This document shows positions 1-10,526 of a stretch of 64,000 bases of DNA, piece after piece. Below the pieces are notes generated by a model that was not told the DNA's origin, did no database searches, and saw only the letters and a list, made by a program, of their open reading frames with translations. The position numbers and the translations under genes were made by a program. Positions within the stretch are counted from its first letter, which is position 1, and every line of letters begins with the position of its first letter. Source of the DNA: Aphrocallistes beatrix. Taxonomy: Eukaryota; Porifera; Hexactinellida; Sceptrulophora; Aphrocallistidae. Location of the stretch: the NCBI GenBank assembly GCA_963281255.1, contig OY725502.1, positions 2,790,001 to 2,854,000 on the forward strand. The letters run 5' to 3'.

Positions 1-1
1 T

Positions 2-199
2 GTGCCTTTACTGAACCCGGACCAGTTGAGTGCATATAACTGTATTATGGAGTATATAGAAAATCCGATTGCTGGAAACAACGCATTTTTTGTTGACGGT
101 CCCGGTGGGACTGGCAAAACATTTTTTTACAATACCTTGTTAATTAAGATTCGCTCCAGTGGTGAAATTCCACTGACAATGGATTCTTTGTTACTTTGA
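2..199 (+). pseudogene. Helitron Pif1-like helicase fragment
   Basis: About 65 residues open at the window edge. They match the N-terminal helicase part of Helitron replicases: an LNPDQLSAYNCIM start of the Pif1 domain, then FFVDGPGGTGKTFFYN, which contains the Walker A motif GPGGTGKT (about residues 33-40) for ATP binding. In the family this helicase follows the Rep/HUH domain and unwinds DNA for rolling-circle transposition. The reading frame stops soon after, where family members continue with the next helicase motifs, so this is a truncated scrap. It may be a relic of the autonomous partner of the short Helitron copies in this window; that link is inference. Confidence 0.8.
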
Positions 200-471
200 A
201 GGCTCTAGATAACTAGTGGGAAATTGAATTTGAATTTAACAAAATTTTTTGGACTCAAATCATTTTCAATGACTTGTTATATTGGAACTGAAACTGTGTT
301 GACTTTAAGTAAACATTCTAAATCACTGTCAGACTGATGCTATTTTACCACCTCAACCTCAAAGGAAACTGCAACCAATTCCTTCTCCAGATCGGCCTGG
401 GGCAGAAATTTCCATGTATTTCAAAAAAATAAATTGCTTGAGGATATATTATCGTTGAGCTTTTGTGCAAA
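200..471. other. Unassigned AT-rich DNA
   Basis: No gene or recognised repeat between the helicase scrap and the first short Helitron copy. Confidence 0.5.
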
Positions 472-999
472 CTTTACTATTAAAACTCGACTATTAAAAC
501 TATATGTAACGAATTGATTGAAGAAAATACCAGCACAGAAAGATGATTTTTGGCATGTGGGAGTCTTTTGGCTATGGCTCCATTAAGCTCTGAGCTCAGA
601 CGAAAATGTCGACTCATCAAGGAAATATAATGTCATTGTCACCTTTTTTATAATTAGAAATTTCAGTTTTTCCGACTATAACTGAGCCATTTTACATGAA
701 AGAAGGCTGAAATTTTAATAGATAAGGAATATTAATATATCTCACATATGATGCAACTATCATCAAAAATGATGACCCATCACTCTGTTATGACGTCATT
801 ATTACGCATTAAAATTTAAAAAATTGACAAATTTGGCGATTTTTTGTGCGATTTCGATTATAACAGTAGGACAGACCTATTTAGAGAGATGTTATCTCCC
901 TTATAATTAAATCAATGTGACGCCAGACGCCCACAGGGCGCCTTTGGCGGACACAAAATGTCCGCCAGCCGCGGAGCGCATGCAAGCGAAGCGCGTTTG
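472..999 (+). mobile_element. Short non-autonomous Helitron, copy H1
   Basis: Begins with a diverged version of the family 5' end (ACTATTAAAACTCGA), followed by the core beginning TGTAACGAATTGATTGAAGA, a CRE-like segment, and the GC-rich 3' end with the hairpin-prone GCGCAKGCAAGCGAAGCGCG block. It lacks the TA microsatellite that most copies have after the 5' end. Confidence 0.8.
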
Positions 1000-1174
1000 T
1001 AAATACATAATAATTGAGTTTTAATTGTGCGTCTTTTGGATATCTACTAAGTTCTAACTTCAGACGAAAATGTCGGAGCATCATGAATTTTTAGAATTAA
1101 AATCTCAGTTTTTCGACTACTCAGTCATTTTATTTAGTGATAGAAGGCTGAAATATTGAATGTCTATATGAATA
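1000..1174 (+). mobile_element. Helitron remnant, left half (split by Gypsy)
   Basis: A degenerate copy of the Helitron core in tandem after H1, interrupted at 1174 by the LTR element. The rest resumes at 5613-5735 with the usual sequence order (ATGATG..TCACTC, then the GCATMAAAA block and the TTTTTCGAGTGATATCGA block). The Helitron was therefore present before the LTR element landed. Confidence 0.7.
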
Positions 1175-1398
1175 TGTAATATATTTGGGTAGAAAGCAAT
1201 TCAAACTGTATTTAGTTTTCTAAGTGCTTGTAATAGAATTACCAAATTAAGATAATCATACAATATGTCACAAGCGATAGCTTGCCCTATAAATATGTAA
1301 GTAGAGTCAGTGAAGTCATATCATGACCAACACCATGGGTGGTACTAAGCTACGGAAACCACGCAGGTAGTGATGAGGTCTAACCTAAAGTCTCTACA
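1175..1398 (-). repeat. LTR (3' LTR in element orientation)
   Basis: About 224 bp, starts TGTAATATATTTGGGTAG and ends CTCTACA. It pairs with 5376-5607 at very high identity and is flanked by GAATA. Confidence 0.93.
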
Positions 1399-1538
1399 CT
1401 CCCTTCCACTAGCAAGTCTTTACTCTAAGATTCTGGTTGGTATCTGTCGGGAGGGTGCCGTATCCGAGATGAGCGACGCGGTGGAGGAGGGGTCACCTGT
1501 TGGGCTACATCACTGCGACTAGTCACCATGTGCTGCAT

Positions 1539-2760
1539 TTATGGACAACGAGTTCCAACAGTATATGGAAAGGAAAAATCTTGAGTATCCACTGGACCAT
1601 CTGCTTCATCAGCGCGGATGTGATCCATGTGGCGATGTATTATCCTGCCATCGTCCAATTTGACTATAAACGATAATGGTCCGCTTTTCTCCGTTAGGAT
1701 ACCCTTTAACCAGGACGTCACATGCGGGAAATTGCGCACGAAGACGCGTGAGCTAATCGTGAGATCCCTCAGCTTAGCTGCACAGTCGTACCTTTCCTTC
1801 TGTAATTGTTGTTTAACTCCTATTCGAGCTGAAAGATCAGGGATAAGGCGACTGAAGTGCGATCTGAGCTGCCTTTCCATAAGCAGTTCAGCTGGAGTTA
1901 TTCCCGTGGTTGAATGGGGGTAATATGGTAGTGGAATAAGAATCTAGATATTCTTGTTTCCAGTGATTCTGTAGAAGTTCTTTCCATACTGTCTTTAAAC
2001 GTCTGTACCGCCCCCTCGACTTGGTCATTGGAAGAGGGGTGGTATGGAGCAGTTCTCTATCGAATACCATTCTTCCTCGTAAACTCCTGAAATTCTGCAC
2101 TAGTGAATGCAGTTCCGTTATCTGACACGATTATCTCAGGTAATCCATGCGTTGCAAATAAGGCTCTCAGTTTTTCGAGAGTAGAATTCGAAGTCGCCGA
2201 ATGTACTATTGATACCTCCATTCATTTCGAGTGGGCATCCACTACTATAGGGAACATCTTCCCCATGAATGGACCAGCAAAATCAATGTGGATACGCGAC
2301 CATGGACGATCAGGCCACTCCCAAGGATGTAATGGCGCCTTAGGAGGCGAATGTCTTGATAACTGATAAGGCTCGCATGACTTAACTTTCGTTTCAAGCT
2401 GTTGATCCATTCCAGGCCACCATAAGAAACTTCGTGCCAAGCTTTGCATGTGCGATATCCCTGGATGTGCTTCATGGAGCAATTCAAGAACCAATACTTG
2501 GCCTTTATTTGGTATCACGACACGAGTCCCCCACATAATACATCCATCTTGCACGCTTAACTCATCCTTTCTGCGACAGAAAGGTATAGTCTCCTCGTCC
2601 GTCAAATGCGGCCACCCGAGATGCAAGAATCGGCGAATCCGAGATAACAATGGATCGCGGCTGGTCAATTGGCTAATTCGCTCCGCAGTAAATTCTGATA
2701 GCTCGAGGTTCCTCATGAGTAGTATCGTTTCCCCAGGAACAGGAATATCCGTCGGGTAAT
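1539..2760 (-). pseudogene. Gypsy integrase fossil
   Basis: Minus-strand pieces of a Ty3/Gypsy integrase: an HHCC-type zinc-binding segment near 2480-2350, a catalytic-core segment near 2340-2220, and a C-terminal piece with DGRIIHRHMDHIR near 1650. Part of the broken pol region of the 1175-5607 element. Confidence 0.85.
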
Positions 2761-3514
2761 TAGGTAGGGGTAGACGATTCAAGCCATCTGCATTGCCAAT
2801 TTCCCCACCAGGTCTGTACACAATCTTGTAATCGTATGCGCCAAGAATAAGGGACCATCTCTGTAGCCTTGCAGATGCTAAAGGTGGGACTGGATGCGTG
2901 TGTCCAAAGATGTATTGTAGTGGCTTGTGGTCAGACTTGATCAAGAAGGCGTCCATAAAGAAATTGGTGAAATCTTTTAACTGCAAAGATAATTGCCAAA
3001 CCCTCCTTATCGAGCTGAAAGTATTTCTTCTCCGCGATGGCAAGTGAGCGCGAAGCGTAATAGATAGGCCTCTCTGTGCCATCTTCTAAAACATGCGACA
3101 GTACGGCTCCAACTCCATATGGTGACGCGTCACAGATGACAACGAGGTCTTTATCGGGCTGAAAGTGAACGAGTATCTGGGATGATGATAGCACCCCTTT
3201 GCCTTCCGGAAGGCGCTCCCCTGAGCTCTACCTCAATCCCACTTGACATGTTTCTGTAACAACCAGTGTAATGGAGCCATCAAGATTGAGAGATTGGGAA
3301 TGAACTTCCCATAATAATTCATAAGCCCTAGGAATGACCGTAATTCAGAGGTGGTCTTTGGGGTGGGCGCGTTCTGTATTGCTTGAGTCTTCTTGCCACT
3401 TGGTCTGAGGCCTTCAGCATCAATGACATGTCCCAGATATTCAATTGATGGGAGTAAAAATGCACATTTGTGTCGTTTGAGACGAAAACCAGCTTGCTTG
3501 AGACGCAATAGCAC
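2760..3514 (-). pseudogene. Gypsy RNase H region fossil
   Basis: Pieces of the RT connection and RNase H region: LGHVIDAEGLRPS and FLGLMNYYGKFIPN near 3420-3300, then CDASPYGVGAVLSH near 3130 and IYYASRSL near 3065. Broken; belongs to the element above. Confidence 0.85.
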
Positions 3515-3526
3515 TGCCTTAATTAA

Positions 3527-3640
3527 CCCTCGCTTGCCACAGGAATGTGTTGCGTCATTTCCGGTTTAAGCCATTTTCAATGGGGAAGCCATAAAAATTG
3601 TATTTACTATAAATAGGAAATACCCCAAGCCGTCCGGGGG
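3527..3640. mobile_element. Small TTAA MITE (piggyBac-like, family C)
   Basis: 114 bp flanked by TTAA (3523-3526, 3641-3644), with ends beginning CCC and related at low identity. A second copy in the other orientation is at 24436-24553 and shares the AATGTGTTGCGTCATTTCCG block. TTAA targets and CCC ends are typical of piggyBac-type elements. It lies inside the Gypsy fossil. Confidence 0.8.
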
Positions 3641-4647
3641 TTAAGGTTGTGAAGGTGATCTTCACTAACGCCTGTTATAAGTTTATCGTCAAGGTAAATA
3701 CAAGTACAAACGCGTGGCAACCCTCGTAGGATGCTCTCCATAGTCCTCTGGAAGATCGCTGGTGTGGCCAATAAACCAAACGGAAGGCGATTGTATTGGA
3801 ATAGCCCCCTCTGTGTGTTTATGGTAGTGTATTTCTTCGACCGTTCTTCTAAGGGAATTTGCAAGTAGGCGTGGGCTAAATCCAGCTTGGTAAATGACTT
3901 ACCTCCTGATAACGACGCTAAAAGGTCATCAATCCGTGGTAGCGGATAAGTATCTACTAATGCAAAAGCATTCGCGGTTACTTTATAGTCCCCACAGATA
4001 CGTACCGATCCGTCCCCTTTAACAATGGGTACTATTGGCACTGCCCATTCCGCAAATCGTACAGGCTCAATGACGCCCTGACTCTGTAGCCGATCAAGCT
4101 CCTTCTCCACTCTCCCGCGTAAGGCAAACGAAACTATCCTAGGGCGAAAAATTTTTGGAAGAGCGTTGGGATCGACACAAATTTTGGCGCGAATATCCCC
4201 CACACAACCAAGTTCATCTTGGAATAGAGGCGAGTAAAAATCCAAAATCCTCGTCAGCTCACTCGAGGTGGGAATCTGATGAAGCTGGGACCAATTCAAT
4301 TCTATCTTCCTTAGCCAATCACGTCCAAGCAGGCTGGGGCCATTTCCTTCTACCACTAGCAAGTTCAACCTTTCTTCCTGCCCGTTAAGTTTTACATCTA
4401 CTTCAAGATTGCCCATTACCTTGATCTTTTCGCCAGTATAGGTCCTCAGTCGGGCTCCAGAGGGTTGTAGCAATGGGGGTTTTCCATCGGCCCATAACGT
4501 TTCGTCAGTGTTTTGACTAATTATTGACAAAGTCGCTCCCGTGTCCACTTCTAACAATAGGTTTGCTCCATTGATCGTCGCTGTCACCTGCATAGGATGA
4601 TTGTTTCGGTCCTTCACATTGAATAAGTTATATTCCCCACACTCCAT
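3607..4647 (-). pseudogene. Gypsy protease-reverse transcriptase fossil
   Basis: A long open piece of pol with a retropepsin-like VDTGATLSII region near 4555-4510 followed by a Ty3/Gypsy reverse transcriptase (DGSVRICGDYK, FTKLDLAHAYLQI, YLDD). Its downstream boundary lies at the inserted TTAA MITE. Fossil; not separately functional. Confidence 0.88.
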
Positions 4648-4810
4648 ATCCCCACTGGCCTCGTCAGGCTGAACCTGGTGTGTATCTTGAGACTGTATCT
4701 GATGCGTATCTTTCTGGCGAGGGTGTAGAAACGACGTGCTCTTCGGCTTGCTCCGACAAACTTTGGATAGGTGTCTTTGCTTCCCACACGGCCTGCGCCA
4801 TAACGATAGC

Positions 4811-5357
4811 CTACAAAGCTTGACTCCTCCCGGACGTACTTTTCACGAAGTAAAGCTTCTCTGAACTTTGCAAATCATGGACATTACGCTCCGCGGATTC
4901 TGCTGCTTGAGCTAGGTCGAATGCCTTCTTAAACGTCAAATCTGGCTCGGAAAGCAAACGGCGTTGGATACCACTGTCGCTAATACCACACACAAGACGG
5001 TCACGGAGCATATCATTTAGCGAATCCGAAGCCACAATGCTCGGACAGCTTCCTTAGCTCAGCAACGCAGACCGCAACTGCCTCACCGTCCCTGCGAGAT
5101 CGAGAGTGGAACGTAAACCTCTCCACAATAACTTAAGGCGTAGGTTGTAGGTGGTTCTCGGCCGGTATGACAGGAGCGAGCAAGCTCTTCAGGAGCTGGT
5201 ACGTCTCCGCGCCACACACGCTAATGAGGATCGCCCTCTGTTTATCCTCAGAAACGATCTCGTTAGCCGCAAAATACTGCTGAAGCCTTTCAGTGTATGA
5301 GGTCCAGTCTTCTTCACCGGCCTCAAATTCGCTAATGACTCCGTACCTGGATGCCAT
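4811..5357 (-). pseudogene. Gypsy gag fossil
   Basis: Two pieces of a gag-like protein beginning MASRYGVISEFEAGEEDW just inside the 5' LTR, with a retrotransposon-gag-like helical segment and no clear relation to host genes. Assigned by position and by resemblance to Mag-like gag N-termini. Confidence 0.75.
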
Positions 5358-5375
5358 TTATATCTTCGCCGCCAC

Positions 5376-5607
5376 TGTAATATATTTGGGTAGAAAGCAA
5401 TTCAAACTGCATTTAGTTTTCTAAGTGCTAGTAATAGAATGACCAAATTAAGATAATCATACAATATGTCACAAGCGATAGCTTGCCCTATAAATATGTA
5501 AGCAGAGTCAGTGAAGTCATATCATGACCAACACCATGGGTGGTACTAAGCTACGGAAACCACGCAGGTAGTGATGAGGTCTAACACTACTGTCTAAAGA
5601 CTCTACA
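5376..5607 (-). repeat. LTR (5' LTR in element orientation)
   Basis: About 232 bp, TGTAATATATTT...CTCTACA. Pairs with 1175-1398 and is followed by GAATA. Confidence 0.93.
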
Positions 5608-5612
5608 GAATA

Positions 5613-5735
5613 TATCTCAAATATAATACAATTAACATCTAAAAAAATGATGAATGATCACTCTATTATGATGTCATCATTACGCATAAAAAATTGAAAA
5701 ATTTGCTGATTTTTCGAGTGATATCGACAATAACT
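5613..5735 (+). mobile_element. Helitron remnant, right half
   Basis: Continuation of the Helitron copy cut at 1174: carries the ATGATG / TCATCATTACGCAT / TTTTTCGAGTGATATCG blocks. The GC-rich 3' end is missing. Confidence 0.65.
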
Positions 5736-5783
5736 TTAATATCATTCTAATACACTAAAGCAATGGCACAGACCATAGCCTAC

Positions 5784-5983
5784 NNNNNNNNNNNNNNNNN
5801 NNNNNNNNNNNNNNNNNNNNNNNNNNNNNNNNNNNNNNNNNNNNNNNNNNNNNNNNNNNNNNNNNNNNNNNNNNNNNNNNNNNNNNNNNNNNNNNNNNNN
5901 NNNNNNNNNNNNNNNNNNNNNNNNNNNNNNNNNNNNNNNNNNNNNNNNNNNNNNNNNNNNNNNNNNNNNNNNNNNNNNNNNNN
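5784..5983. other. Assembly gap (200 N)
   Basis: Exactly 200 N, the usual arbitrary scaffold-gap size. Open frames running through it are artefacts. Confidence 0.99.
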
Positions 5984-6136
5984 TGTATCTCAAAATCTAG
6001 AAATGAGAATCAAAAACGGTTTGGAATGTGCCAGTATTTCTTGATGGAGATACCTCCCCACGCTTAACATCTCTTATAGCTCTACTTTCATCGTATGCTG
6101 TAATGCAAATCATATGTTTTTTCGAGGGCGGTATCC
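5984..6136 (-). mobile_element. Family A TTAA element, terminal fragment
   Basis: The left end of a family A element in reverse orientation, ending TTTTCGAGGGCGGTATCC followed by TTAA. Its body is lost in the gap. It matches the first 150 bp of the complete copy at 11134-13062. Confidence 0.85.
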
Positions 6137-6506
6137 TTAAATGTAAATTTGTTTAAACTGTTTTCTTCGAATGGAAAGTTAGAGACTAATGCACCTCACC
6201 CATTTGACAACAGTAGAATTCTATTTCTAACATTTGACTTTGTTCATTTATTGAAAAGTATTCGTAATAACTGGTTAAGCCAAAAAGATTATGACAAATG
6301 TTTTATTATCCGAATCTGGTAAATTTTAAAGCTGATTCTACCGATTATCCACCTAAATTTGGTAGTGCATCCTTTCAAGAAGTAATCATTAATATACTTT
6401 GAAAGTCCAAGTTTAGCCAAGTTAGTAGCACCTCATTTGACTATGAAAACATGCTTTCCATCTAGCATAGAGCGTCAAAATGTAAAACTGGTGTTGAAGT
6501 CGTTAA
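6137..6506. other. Unassigned spacer between two family A ends
   Basis: No ORF or recognised repeat. Bordered by TTAA on both sides because two family A copies abut it. Confidence 0.5.
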
Positions 6507-6945
6507 GGATACCGCCCTCGAAAATCTTTGCTCAACATAAAAAAACGAAAAGTTTTTATCTTTGATTTCATTGTATTAATGAGTGGTCTTTAATCTAATC
6601 GTACAAATTAAAGGGTAGCTAGTTTGATTTTTAAGATTTTACCCCCCTTAAAGTTTAGAGCTACTGAAATTTGAAAATAATCATTTTTTACCGCATTTAT
6701 CAGTTGATTTTAACCTATTTGATTTGTTTTTAAATTATATGGACCTCAAACATTGTTTTGACCCCTTCAGAGATTATATAATACAAGAATTTGGAAGAAA
6801 GACCATTAAAATGATTCAAAACAAGATCCATTATAGAATTCCTCTCACTATTACTCGTGGAAAGGCAGGTTTAATATGGCAGAAATCTACTAATAATTGC
6901 ATCGAAATAAAATTCGGATCATTTGGAAAAAAAGTGTAATATGTT
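6507..6945 (-). mobile_element. Family A TTAA element, right-end fragment
   Basis: Starts after TTAA with GGATACCGCCCTCGAAAA and follows the reverse complement of the right end of 11134-13062 for about 440 bp before the foldback at 6952 begins. Confidence 0.8.
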
Positions 6946-6951
6946 CTCAGG

Positions 6952-7235
6952 GGTTAACAATCTGAGTGAGCTGCTTAACCTACTGATAGTTGCTGACTGT
7001 GATGTATGCAGCATGTGTGTATGCATATGATAGCGTGTTACATAGAAAAACTCGGCTAACAGTAGGCAAGAAAGATAGCACCAGACTTAAAGGTAAAGTT
7101 AAGTCTGGTGCTATCTTTCTTGCCTACTGTTAGCCGTTTTTCTATGTAACACGCTATCATATGCATACACACATGCTGCATACATCACAGTCAGCAACTA
7201 TCAGTAGGTTTAGCAGCTCACTCAGATTGTAAACC
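6952..7235. mobile_element. Foldback element / near-perfect hairpin
   Basis: Two arms of about 137 bp (ends GGTTAACAATCTGAG and CTCAGATTGTAAACC) are reverse complements with very few mismatches, separated by a loop of about 10 nt near 7092-7101. It has no ORF. It lies against a family B fragment, at the point where that family has its central ACCAAAATATTC segment. Target duplication is unclear. Confidence 0.85.
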
Positions 7236-7591
7236 TGCAACCAAAATATTCTTCAAATGTGGTCAATATATATATCAAATTGCTGGAAATTTAGTGCTGA
7301 GCACGAATTCAGTATTAAAATAACGACCTGGCATAGTCGAATAAAGTTATAGATATAGGATTTCGGCGGATACTATTGGACGTCATTTTTTGGTCCCCAG
7401 TTATAACTGACAACTTTTTCACACTTCTGAAGGTGTCATGATGTGAAAATATTTGATATGCCCTATTTTGTTAAGTACTACTATAAGTTGTTGATTAAGG
7501 ATGTTTAGATGTTATTTAATATTAGGATACAGTAAAACTAAAGGAAATCAAGCCTTTCCGAAGAAAATTGTTTTGTAGCCTGTTTTTGCAC
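7236..7591 (-). mobile_element. Family B TTAA element, internal fragment
   Basis: Reverse-complement match to 8215-8535 and to 13063-13310, including ATTTGATATGCC and the GTCAGTTMTGACTGGGGACC segment. Truncated at 7592 by another family B unit. Confidence 0.75.
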
Positions 7592-7595
7592 TTAA

Positions 7596-7735
7596 GGTTG
7601 GTGTTTCCTATGGGAAACTTGTTTTTACTAAAATATGCCCAAATTGCTTTTTTATCATTTTTAGATCCTTATAGGGATTCGCCACTTTGAGCCACTTGTA
7701 TCACCTGGTGTCGCTCTAAAAACGACACATTTTAA
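7596..7735 (-). mobile_element. Family B element (outer unit), left part; resumes 10188-10290
   Basis: Begins after TTAA with GGTTGGTGTTTCC, the family B end, and follows the reverse complement of 13690-13839. At an internal TTAA (7732-7735) a second family B unit is inserted. The outer unit resumes after TTAA at 10188-10191 and runs to about 10290, where it is truncated. Confidence 0.8.
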
Positions 7736-8537
7736 GGGTGGTGTTTCCTTCCAGAACTAACTTAAAAAGTTTTCAATACTTTCTCCTGAAATTTTGTAGA
7801 AACTATCATCGATGAGTTATCTGCAAAAATACACTTTTCGGGAGCTCAAGAAGCAAGAAAATTTTTTTTTTTTCCTCAAATCACCTAATTTATAGAGGAC
7901 ATTCAAGGAAACTTCAATGCCTTATGCCTCTTTTACTCAATTATTCCTGCACGAAATGGTTGAATAAAGAAAATAATAGGAATATAATTTTCAATTTTAA
8001 CCCAAATAATTTTATATTTCAAATTTCAATGCTACAATATTTAGAGGCAGAATTTTCGTCAGGAAAAATATTTTAACTTTTTTCTAAAGTAGAATATCGA
8101 AAATATGTCATTTTGTTCTACGTGACGAGATCTTTCCAAAACCGTCGAGTTTTTTACTCTACGACTTTTGTAACTAGAGATTCCTCCGTTGTAAAATTGA
8201 TTTTTTTGAGTGCTAAAAACAGGCTACAAAGCAAATTTCTTCGGAAAGGCTTGATTTCCATTAGTTTTTACTGTGTCCTAGTATTTAATAACATCTAAAC
8301 ATCCTAAATCAACAACTTATAGTAGTACTTAACTTCAAAATATGGCATATCAAATATTTTCACATCATGACACCTTCAAAAGTGTAAAAAGTTGTCAGTT
8401 ATGACTGGGGACCCAAAAATGACCTTGTCCGATAGTATCCTCCGAAATCCCACATCTATAACTTTATTTGACTATGCCAGGTCGTTATTTTGATACTGAA
8501 TTCGTGCTCAGCACTAGATTTCCAGCAATTTGATATA

Positions 8538-9016
8538 CTCTAACCGGACAAAAGTATTTGAAATTCTTACAATTTCCATCATAACTAGTTATAAAGTGGA
8601 TCTATTCGTGGAGAGATATGTAATCAAACTGTAACAGATACTGTAATTTCGATTTCAAATTCATATTCTACACAAACGAATTAGTCAGGTTTGAAGCCTT
8701 CTATTACTATATTCATTCATAAATTGAATTATTATCAATCTATGTAACTTTGTGCCACTTTTCACAACCATTACCATTAGACATGATGACGAGTAGTGGC
8801 ACAAAGTGGCATAGTTTGATGAATCTTAACCTTGGAAGTTAATTAATCAATATAAGGCATCTAACCTGAGTAATTCGAATGTGTAGAATATGAATTTTAA
8901 AACGAAATTATAATATCTATAACAGTTTGATTACATTTCACTCATGAATAGACCCACTTTATCACTAATTATGATGGAAGATAGTAAGGATTTCAAATAC
9001 TTATGTCCGATTAGAG
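8538..9016. mobile_element. TA-target MITE (Tc1/mariner-like)
   Basis: 479 bp between two TA dinucleotides. Ends CTCTAACCGGACAAAAGT and ACTTATGTCCGATTAGAG are imperfect inverted repeats, and the palindromy continues inwards. The uninterrupted sequence occurs in the family B unit at 13255-13280. Confidence 0.85.
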
Positions 9017-9283
9017 TATATATTGACCATATTTTGAGAATATTTTGGTTGCCTTTTACTAGCAACGGTTAGGAATGTGAAAAAATTCCTGGCCGTTGCT
9101 AGGCACGGGCAAACAAAAATGTTTCCAAATATGGTCAATATATATATCAAATTGCTGGAAATCTAGTGCTGAGCATGAATTTAGCATTAAAAAGATGATC
9201 TGGCACTGTTAAAAGAAGCTATAGCTGTGGGACATTTAGCATTTAAAATGTGTCGTTTTCAGAGCGACACCAGGTGATACAAG

Positions 9284-10035
9284 CAAGGTTGAGTCAAATC
9301 AATTTGATTTGAAAAAAACTTCATTTTTTGATTTGATTTGATTGAGTTGGTTAATAAGAAATGATTGAGTTGATTGATCTGGATGTTGTCATTGAATAAA
9401 ATAGAATGATCTGAATGATCTGAAATTTCATTTAAATTAATTGAATTGAATTGAATTGATTTGATTTGAATTGATTTGATTTGAATTGAATTGATTTGAT
9501 TTGAATTGAATTGATTTGAATTGAATTGATTTGAATTGAATTGATTTGATTTGATTTGAATTGAGTTGAATTGATTTGAACTGATTATAATTGATTCGAG
9601 TTATCTGAATTGATTTTTATTTGAATGACCGTATATACTCGAATAGTTGCCGGCCCTCGAACCATCCCCCTCCAAAAAGAGGGTTCTAAATTTCTTGGTT
9701 CACTCTTGCGGTTATATTTATCGAAAGCTCTCTTGCATATGTATTGTGAAACTTTTATTTTTCTTCAGGGGCAAATGCAAAATTGGGCTAAAAATTATCT
9801 ACGGTATCTGAATTGAATTAAATGATCTGAATTGAATTGAATTGAATTGAATTGATTTGAATTGAATTGAGTTGAATTGATTGATTTGAATTTAATTGAA
9901 TGATTAAAATGAATGAGCTGAACGATTTGAATAAGCACAAATGATTGAATTGATTGATCTGGTGTGTATTATGTAAATGATCAGATGCAATATTACAAAA
10001 AAATAATTCAAATCATTGAGTTTGACACAACCTTG
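9284..10035. mobile_element. hAT-type MITE carrying a TTGAATTGAT satellite
   Basis: 752 bp, ends CAAGGTTG...CAACCTTG, flanked by the 8-bp duplication GATACAAG (9276-9283, 10036-10043). The empty site (GGTGATACAAGTGGCTC) is visible in the paralogous family B unit at about 13690. Eight-base duplications and CARGG ends fit hAT. The interior is mainly tandem TTGAATTGATTTGA-like repeats in two blocks. Confidence 0.88.
9425..9960. repeat. TTGAATTGAT-type tandem repeats in two blocks
   Basis: Blocks at about 9425-9620 and 9805-9960 of 5-bp and 10-bp TTGAA/TTGAT repeats, separated by about 185 bp of non-repetitive DNA. All inside the hAT MITE. Confidence 0.85.
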
Positions 10036-10293
10036 GATACAAGTGGCTCAAAGTGGCGAAATATTGGGGCTGGAGTTATAAAAATCGGTATTATTGATTA
10101 GAACCCCTATAAGGATCTAAAAATGATAAAAAAGCAATTTGGGCACATTTTTAGAAAAAAACAAGTGTCCCATGGGAAACACCAACCTTAAATGCAAAAT
10201 GTCCCGCATATAACTTCTTTTAACAGTGCCAGATCGTCTTTTTAAAACTCGGCGGTTTTGGAAAGATCTTGTCACGTGGAACAAAATGATAGT

Positions 10294-10526
10294 CATCTAC
10301 ACTGAGCACTTTCTACAACATATATTTATTTCTATTTCCCATCATTTTAACTCGAATAGCCATTTATAATTATTGCTGTGTCATCATGATGACTTCAGCA
10401 TAATTAATTGATATAATTTTGTAGATCATCTATTCTGAACACTTTATACAATATATGTTTATTTCTATCTCATCATTTATTTCTATTAACCATTCATCAT
10501 TATTGCTGTGTCATCATGATGACTTA
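10294..10526. repeat. Tandem repeat of about 135 bp (split by family B)
   Basis: Two units: each has a CTGARCACTTT block, ATTTATTTCTAT, then ATTATTGCTGTGTCATCATG. A third diverged unit continues at about 13840-13990, after the inserted family B element. Confidence 0.7.

Larger units (their letters stand above)
1175..5607 (-). mobile_element. Ty3/Gypsy LTR retrotransposon fossil (Mag-like)
   Basis: An LTR element of about 4.4 kb on the minus strand, bounded by near-identical LTRs (TG...CA) and a 5-bp target duplication GAATA (1170-1174 and 5608-5612). Parts in element order: gag about 5357-4811, protease and reverse transcriptase about 4647-3607, RNase H about 3514-2760, integrase about 2760-1539. 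The integrase zinc-binding region resembles proteins annotated as K02A2.6-like, which suggests the Mag lineage. The coding region is broken, with roughly six to eight interruptions. A 114-bp TTAA MITE sits inside it. Near-identical LTRs suggest a fairly recent insertion. Confidence 0.92.
7736..10187 (+). mobile_element. Family B TTAA element (inner unit)
   Basis: Bounded by GGGTGGTGTTTCC and GGAAACACCAACC and by TTAA (7732-7735, 10188-10191). After subtracting two inserted elements (8538-9016, 9284-10035 with its duplication), about 1.2 kb is left, the same as the net length of the unit at 10527-13839. No long ORF. Superfamily unknown; TTAA points to piggyBac, Kolobok or Sola3-like machinery. 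Confidence 0.8.

Noticed and set aside
5742-6044. Open frames across the N gap on both strands
   Set aside because: They run through 200 N and reflect no sequence.
9425-9960. TTGAATTGAT array as a CRISPR or centromeric satellite
   Set aside because: Irregular 5/10-bp repeats without spacers, confined to one hAT MITE.
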